NCBI GenBank assembly: GCA_035763625.1 | Contig: DASUAS010000038.1 | Location: forward strand, 1 to 11,826 | Direction of reading: 5' to 3' | Length of the DNA: 11,826 nucleotides | Source: DASUAS01 sp035763625 | GTDB taxonomy: Bacteria; Actinomycetota; Acidimicrobiia; IMCC26256; DASPTH01 | Part shown: piece by piece, positions 8,202 through 11,826 of the stretch | How the letters are laid out: each line of letters starts with the position of its first letter | Numbering within the stretch: position 1 is the first letter of the stretch | The notes under the pieces: generated by a model | The model's database searches: none | What the model was told of the DNA's origin: nothing | What the model saw: the letters and a program-made list of their open reading frames with translations, nothing else | Made by a program: the position numbers and the translations under genes

Positions 8202-9290
8202 TCAGGAGCCGATCCGGGTGCCGTGCTCGGTCTCGAACACGTGCAGGGCGGCGGCGTCGGTCGCGAGGTGCGTCGTGCTCTCCTCCGCCGGCGCGCGCTC
8301 GTGCGCGTCCTGGCGCACGATCACGAGCTGCTGGTCGGCCAGACGGCAGATCACGTGGCGTTCGTGCCCCAGCGACTCCACCACGCTGACCGACGCGGGG
8401 ATGCCGCCGTCGTCGGTGAAGCGCAGGTCCTCGGGGCGCACCCCGATGACCACCTCGTCGATGCCGGCGGCCTCGATGACGCGGCCCAGCTCGGCCGGCA
8501 CCGGGACGCGGCCGCCGGGGAGCTGCGCGACCAGCGCGCCGTCGACGCGGTCGATGCGACCGGTGACCGTGTTCATGGGCGGGCTGCCGATGAATCGAGC
8601 CACGAAGAGGTTGGCCGGCTTGGCGTAGACCTCCTGCGGCGCACCGATCTGCTGGAGCACGCCGTGGTCGAGCACCGCGATGCGGTTGCCCATGGTCATC
8701 GCCTCGACCTGGTCGTGGGTGACGTACACCACCGTCGCGGCGAGGCGTCGCTGCAGCTCCACCAACTCGGCGCGGGTCTGGACGCGCAGCTTGGCGTCGA
8801 GGTTCGACAGCGGCTCGTCCATCAGGAACGCCTGCGGGCGACGCACGATGGCGCGCGCGAGCGCCACCCGCTGCCGCTGACCACCCGACAGCTGCGCGGG
8901 CTTGCGGTCGAGCAGACCACCGAGGTCGAGGCTGTCGGCCGCTTCCTGCACCAGCGCGGCACGCTCCGACGACGGCACCTTGCGCGAGCGCAACGGGAAT
9001 TCGATGTTCCTCCGCACGGTCATGTGCGGATAGAGCGCGTAGCTCTGGAACACCATCGCGACGTCGCGGTCCTTGGCCTCGACGTCGTTGACCACACGTT
9101 CACCGATGGTGATCGTCCCCGACGTCGGCTCCTCGAGGCCCGCGATCATGCGCAGCGCGGTCGACTTGCCACAGCCCGAAGGGCCGAGGAGGACGAGGAA
9201 CTCCTCGTCGGCGACTTCGAGCGTCAGGTCGTCGACCGCGGCGACGTCGTCGAACCGCTTCGACACCTGATCGAGCGCCACCCGACCCAT
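8202..9290 (-). CDS. ugpC: ABC transporter ATP-binding protein, MalK/UgpC type
   Basis: A 362-residue ATPase that powers the importer on the cytoplasmic face. Motifs in order: Walker A GPSGCGKST (36-44), Q-loop Gln82 in VFQSYALYPHMT, signature LSGGQ (134-138), Walker B FLMDE (155-159), D-loop SNLDA (162-166), and switch His192 in VTHDQ. Residues from about 235 form the regulatory TOBE/MalK-like domain, with the typical GSPPMN (235-240) and GVRPEDL (283-289). The C-terminus HVFETEHGTRIGS is also usual. ATG 9290 is preceded by GGGGGA. In many actinobacteria one such ATPase serves several sugar importers, but here it lies with its own permeases. The symbol reflects family resemblance and does not prove glycerol-3-phosphate transport. 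Its start is 27 bases after the DoxX gene stop. Confidence 0.96.
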   Translation of the reverse strand: MGRVALDQVSKRFDDVAAVDDLTLEVADEEFLVLLGPSGCGKSTALRMIAGLEEPTSGTITIGERVVNDVEAKDRDVAMVFQSYALYPHMTVRRNIEFPLRSRKVPSSERAALVQEAADSLDLGGLLDRKPAQLSGGQRQRVALARAIVRRPQAFLMDEPLSNLDAKLRVQTRAELVELQRRLAATVVYVTHDQVEAMTMGNRIAVLDHGVLQQIGAPQEVYAKPANLFVARFIGSPPMNTVTGRIDRVDGALVAQLPGGRVPVPAELGRVIEAAGIDEVVIGVRPEDLRFTDDGGIPASVSVVESLGHERHVICRLADQQLVIVRQDAHERAPAEESTTHLATDAAALHVFETEHGTRIGS

Positions 9291-9317
9291 GCGTGTCCCC
9301 CGGTTCGATCGGTCGCC

Positions 9318-9851
9318 CTAGCCCGTGGCCTCGTCCTTCCTGGGTGGCCGCCAGAACGCGGCGAGGAACGCCGCGGTGCCGCCGAGGCCGACGATCGCGG
9401 TGATGATCAGCGCCTTCTTCGGATCGAAGGGGAACGAGAAGTCGAAGGCGTGGTCGAGCGACCACTTGCCCGGGCCGAGGGTGCCCAGCGCGATCGACAG
9501 CACCGCGATCGAGAGCACGTACTCGTAGCCCTCCTTGGCGCTGCTCAGGAAGAACCCGTTCTTCAGGTGGTTGGTGAGCATGGCGACGAGCATCAGCGCG
9601 CACACGCCGCCGTAGCAGAGGGGGGTGAGGAACCCGAGCGCCAGCGCGATCGGGATCGTGACCTCGGTGCCGGTGACCATCAGGGCGTGGAAGTGCCCGG
9701 GCTTCAGGCCGAGGCTCTCGAACCAGTTGGCCATGCCCGGCCCCGACTGGATCGCCTTCACGTGCCGCCAGCCGTGGGCGAAGATCATGATCGCCACCCA
9801 CACCCGCGCGAGCAGCAGCGCGAAGTTGGCGGCGTCGCTCCCGAGGTACAT
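9318..9851 (-). CDS. DoxX-family membrane protein
   Basis: A 177-residue integral membrane protein resembling the DoxX/DoxD-like superfamily. It starts with an LLLARVWVAIMIFAHGWRH helix (12-30) carrying the family-type Arg and His-Gly near its end. Next is a short segment with GMANWFESLGL (39-49), also typical, followed by helices near 56-75, 80-97, 110-127 and 146-166. The C-terminal tail is charged (RPPRKDEATG). Homologues are linked variously to redox or thiol stress and quinone reactions, but most are uncharacterised and no specific activity can be claimed. ATG 9851 is preceded by GGGAGGGTGAG, a good ribosome site. It lies between the Cys-pair genes and the importer on the same strand, so it may be transcribed with either or both. 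Confidence 0.85.
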   Translation of the reverse strand: MYLGSDAANFALLLARVWVAIMIFAHGWRHVKAIQSGPGMANWFESLGLKPGHFHALMVTGTEVTIPIALALGFLTPLCYGGVCALMLVAMLTNHLKNGFFLSSAKEGYEYVLSIAVLSIALGTLGPGKWSLDHAFDFSFPFDPKKALIITAIVGLGGTAAFLAAFWRPPRKDEATG

Positions 9852-9860
9852 CTCACCCTC

Positions 9861-9878
9861 CCAGCCGGACCAGCCGGA
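9861..9878. repeat. Tandem direct repeat, 2 x 9 bases, upstream of doxX-family gene
   Basis: CCAGCCGGA occurs twice in immediate succession (9861-9869 and 9870-9878). On the coding strand of the DoxX gene it lies just upstream of the ribosome site, in the 65-base gap after the 72-residue Cys protein. It may be a simple duplication or a protein-binding site. No promoter elements are evident beside it. Confidence 0.45.
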
Positions 9879-9916
9879 TACGGCCGTGGGGCCGCCGGTC
9901 GGCCCGCGGCAGGACG

Positions 9917-10135
9917 CTACCCCGCGAGATGACGCAGCCGCGGCACCAGTCCGGCGTCGGCGAACATGCGCACGGCGCGTTCCTCGTCGGCGTCGATCAC
10001 GAGCGCCTCACCGGGCTCACGCCCGACGACGAAGCTCACGACGCAGTCGTCGCAGGCGGTGGTCGCCCGCATCACGCACTCGAAGCAGTCGATGGTCAAC
10101 ATGCGACCACTCTGACGCGGGGGTGTGACATCCAT
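9917..10135 (-). CDS. Small double-CxxC protein, unknown function
   Basis: A 72-residue protein with two cysteine pairs, Cys17-x2-Cys20 and Cys28-x2-Cys31 (DCFECVMRATTACDDC), close enough to bind one metal ion, most likely zinc. The rest is a strand (VVSFVVG, 32-38), an acidic stretch EALVIDADEE (43-52) and a basic helix RAVRMFADAGLVPRL (53-67). ATG 10135 has GGAGG six bases upstream and is preferred. ATG 10102 would give 61 residues, starting MLTIDC just before the first pair, and is also plausible because the first 11 residues look unstructured. I do not recognise a named family. It follows the zinc-ribbon gene by 30 bases on the same strand. Codon use matches the neighbours, with strong third-position G/C, which supports it as a real gene. 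Confidence 0.75.
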   Translation of the reverse strand: MDVTPPRQSGRMLTIDCFECVMRATTACDDCVVSFVVGREPGEALVIDADEERAVRMFADAGLVPRLRHLAG

Positions 10136-10165
10136 TCGGGGCCTCCGGGGACCCCGCGGATCGGG

Positions 10166-10378
10166 TCAGGCCTCGACCGCGAGCTGCTCGATCGACGGGC
10201 CCGAGGCCCCGCACCACCGGCAGGTGACGGCTTCGATCGTCTCGTCGAGGATCTCCTCGTCCTCCACCGTGAGCTCGCCCCCCACGCTGAAGTGGTGGAA
10301 CGCGCGGGTGCGGCGCGAGGCCACGACGTCGAAGCGGGTGAGGTTCCCGCACGCCGAGCAGCGGAAGCGGGTGCTCAT
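10166..10378 (-). CDS. Small zinc-ribbon protein, unknown function
   Basis: A 70-residue protein with a zinc-ribbon layout: Cys7-x2-Cys10 near the N-terminus (FRCSACGNLTRFDVV) and Cys53-x2-Cys56 near the C-terminus (VTCRWCGASG). Between them is a central segment RAFHHFSVGGELTVEDEEIL. The acidic helix EDEEILDETIEA lies just before the second pair. The start ATG 10378 overlaps the stop of the preceding membrane zinc-ribbon gene by four bases (ATGA), so the two are translationally coupled. Longer in-frame extensions give an Arg/Pro-rich shadow sequence and were discarded. Ribbons of this size may bind nucleic acid or protein, or serve as metal sites; the sequence does not decide. Confidence 0.82.
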   Translation of the reverse strand: MSTRFRCSACGNLTRFDVVASRRTRAFHHFSVGGELTVEDEEILDETIEAVTCRWCGASGPSIEQLAVEA

Positions 10379-11088
10379 GCCGCGGCGGCGCGGGCGCGAC
10401 GCCGACGGTCGGCCCGCATCCGCCCGCCCTCGACGAACAGCTGGACCAGCAGAGCGGTGCCCACGGCCCACACCAGGGTGACGACGGCCAGGCGGAGGTA
10501 GCGGCCGACGCCGGTGCCGACGAAGATGTCGAGGAGGTCGTCCTTCTTGATGAACCCGAGCCCGTACGCGGGCCACGCGGTGAGCACGAACCCGAGCGGG
10601 ACGGCGACGATCCAGGCGAGCAGGCGCCAGTACCAGTGGACCTTCGTCCGTGTGGCGGAGGCGGCCACGGGAGCCGGCGGCGCGGCGACCGGCGCGCCGC
10701 GCCGATCCCTGCGACCGGTGCGGTCGCGGTCGCCGTTGCCGGCTGCCGCGGTGGCGGCGACGGTGGCCGACACCGCGGACGCGGCGCGGACCGAGCCGTC
10801 ACGGGTGGCGTCGTCGGCCGGCGCGTTCGCGGGCACGTTCGGGCTGCGTCGGGGCGGCGGCGCGGTCACTGCCGCGGCCGACGCGCCCGCAGCCGTCGCC
10901 GCGTCGCCCGCCCGCGCCGGAGGTGCGCTGCTGCGCGCCGGAGGTGCAGGCGCGTCCGGGTGCGAGCTGACGGCCGTGGGGACCTTGAGCACCTGACCGC
11001 ACTCCTCGCAGCGGAACGTGGACGACGACGGGACCGTCTCGATGCGGTGGCGGTGACCGCACGCCGGGCACTCGAGGGCTCTGGCCAT
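10375..11088 (-). CDS. Zinc-ribbon protein with Ala/Pro linker and two membrane helices
   Basis: A 237-residue protein in three parts. Residues 1-36 form a zinc ribbon with Cys7-x2-Cys10 and Cys27-x2-Cys30 (CPACGHRH and FRCEECGQVLKVP), similar in layout to the MJ0042-type finger. Residues 37-150 are a low-complexity Ala/Pro/Arg linker, probably disordered. Residues 154-178 and 197-219 are membrane helices around a short loop with KKDDLLDIFVGTG (181-193), and the C-terminus is very basic (MRADRRRRARA). Both ends would lie on the same side, by the positive-inside rule the cytoplasm. Start ATG 11088 shares one base with the trpD stop (TGATG), and the end overlaps the next gene by four bases. The function is unknown. 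A membrane-tethered sensor or assembly factor is conceivable, but nothing visible proves it. Confidence 0.85.
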   Translation of the reverse strand: MARALECPACGHRHRIETVPSSSTFRCEECGQVLKVPTAVSSHPDAPAPPARSSAPPARAGDAATAAGASAAAVTAPPPRRSPNVPANAPADDATRDGSVRAASAVSATVAATAAAGNGDRDRTGRRDRRGAPVAAPPAPVAASATRTKVHWYWRLLAWIVAVPLGFVLTAWPAYGLGFIKKDDLLDIFVGTGVGRYLRLAVVTLVWAVGTALLVQLFVEGGRMRADRRRRARAAAA

Positions 11089-11826
11089 CAGCCCAGCCCC
11101 GCGTCACGTGCGGCGACGCTCGTCTGCACGAAGGCCTCGAGGGTGGACGCGGCGCGACCGTCGTCGATGACCACGCCGGCGAGCTCGACCCCGGCCGCGA
11201 GATCGGGGACGACGTCGCCCACCAGCATCGCCGCCGCCGCGTTCAGGGTGACGATGTCGCGGATCGGCCCCGGGCCCCCGGCGAACACCTGGTGCACCGC
11301 CTGCGCGTTGCCGGCGGCGTCGCCACCGGCGAGCGCGCCGATCTCGGCGTGCGGGATGCCGAGGTCGGCCGGGTCGACGTCGTAGATGCGCACATCACCG
11401 GCCTCGAGCTCGTAGACCGTCGACGTCGTGGTGACGGTGAGCTCGTCGAGGCCGTCGTGCCCGAAGAACACCAGCGCCCGTTCGATGCCGAGGCTGGCCA
11501 ACGTGCGCACGACCCGTTCGGCCATCACCGGGTCGGAGACGCCGACGGTGCGACGGCTGGCGCCCGCCGGGTTGGCGAGAGGGCCGAGGAAGTTGAACGT
11601 GGTGGGGGTGCCCAGCTCCCGACGGACCGGAGCCGCGAAGCGCATCGCCGGGTGGAAGCGCTGGGCGAAGCAGAAGCCGATCCCCGCCTCGCGGACGCAA
11701 CGGGCCACGCCCTCGGGCCCGAGGTCGACGACGACGCCGAGCGACTCGAGCACGTCGACGGATCCGCACTTGGACGACGCAGCGCGGCCGCCGTGCTTGG
11801 CGACGCGCACACCCGAGGCGGCGGTG
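11088..11826 (-). CDS. trpD: Anthranilate phosphoribosyltransferase, C-terminal part
   Basis: The gene enters from the right edge and ends at TGA 11090-11088; about 245 codons are visible, roughly the last two thirds. TrpD joins anthranilate to PRPP in the second step of tryptophan synthesis. Family motifs are present: VAKHGGRAASSKCGS, then EAGIGFCFAQRFHP, VRRELGTPTTFNFLGPLANP, GHDGLDELTVTTTSTVYEL, and GGDAAGNAQAV near the end. From memory these align well with mycobacterial TrpD, whose KHGNRA Asn and VRRE Arg contact anthranilate. Here the Arg is kept but the Asn is Gly (codon 11787-11789). The N-terminal helical domain lies outside the window. It heads the minus-strand run, sharing one base with the next gene. 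No other trp gene is in the window. Confidence 0.92.
   Translation of the reverse strand, partial: TAASGVRVAKHGGRAASSKCGSVDVLESLGVVVDLGPEGVARCVREAGIGFCFAQRFHPAMRFAAPVRRELGTPTTFNFLGPLANPAGASRRTVGVSDPVMAERVVRTLASLGIERALVFFGHDGLDELTVTTTSTVYELEAGDVRIYDVDPADLGIPHAEIGALAGGDAAGNAQAVHQVFAGGPGPIRDIVTLNAAAAMLVGDVVPDLAAGVELAGVVIDDGRAASTLEAFVQTSVAARDAGLG

Noticed and set aside
8223..9932. A 569-codon + strand open frame opposite the ATPase and DoxX genes
   Set aside because: The minus-strand ATPase has every ABC motif. The opposite frame is low-complexity and crosses gene boundaries.
10136..10165. G/C-rich inverted segments in the 30-base gap before the double-CxxC gene
   Set aside because: The possible stems have loops that are too small or arms that are too short, and the GGAGG there is better explained as a ribosome site.
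10166..10576. A 136-residue version of the small zinc-ribbon protein
   Set aside because: The extra 66 residues are Arg/Pro-rich, lie out of frame within the preceding membrane protein gene, and the ATG at 10378 with its ATGA overlap is a natural start.

Overview
The window is high-GC DNA (about 70% G+C) packed with short-spaced genes. The codon bias and gene families fit an actinobacterium. The TrpD sequence recalls mycobacterial TrpD, and the small CxxC proteins and transporter recall the Acidimicrobiia. That class assignment is inference, because the window holds no rRNA or other marker gene. There are 14 protein-coding genes, two of them cut by the window edges. I saw no tRNA, rRNA, CRISPR array, insertion sequence or phage gene. 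No gene-free stretch exceeds 300 bases; the largest gaps are 60 to 85 bases.

Left block (1-2330, + strand): the C-terminal end of an L,D-transpeptidase with its HGC active-site motif, a secreted protein of unknown family, a short-chain dehydrogenase/reductase, and a metallo-beta-lactamase-fold hydrolase of the glyoxalase II / persulfide dioxygenase type. The last two are translationally coupled through an ATGA overlap. A strong 39-base hairpin follows, between convergent genes.

Middle block: a minus-strand, PIG-V/Gpi18-like membrane mannosyltransferase (2404-3501) is divergent from citrate synthase (3564-4862, +). Their 62-base shared upstream region carries a nested inverted repeat. Citrate synthase ends at a 14-bp hairpin (4901-4932) shared with the convergent block to its right.

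Right block (11826 down to 4932, - strand): nine genes read in one direction with gaps of 84 bases or less and several overlaps. In transcription order they are trpD (5' end cut off), a zinc-ribbon protein with two membrane helices, a 70-residue zinc ribbon, a 72-residue double-CxxC protein, a DoxX-family membrane protein, a MalK/UgpC-type ATPase, two sugar-type permeases and a secreted solute-binding protein. The last four form a complete carbohydrate- or glycerophosphodiester-type ABC importer (CUT1 family). No regulator or catabolic enzyme accompanies it here.

Most genes are ordinary. The points worth a second look are the run of three small Cys-pair proteins between trpD and doxX, a Gly in place of the usual anthranilate-site Asn in TrpD, the lack of a lipobox on the solute-binding protein, and the intergenic inverted repeats. 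I found no clear undescribed system. The Cys-pair cluster is the nearest candidate.
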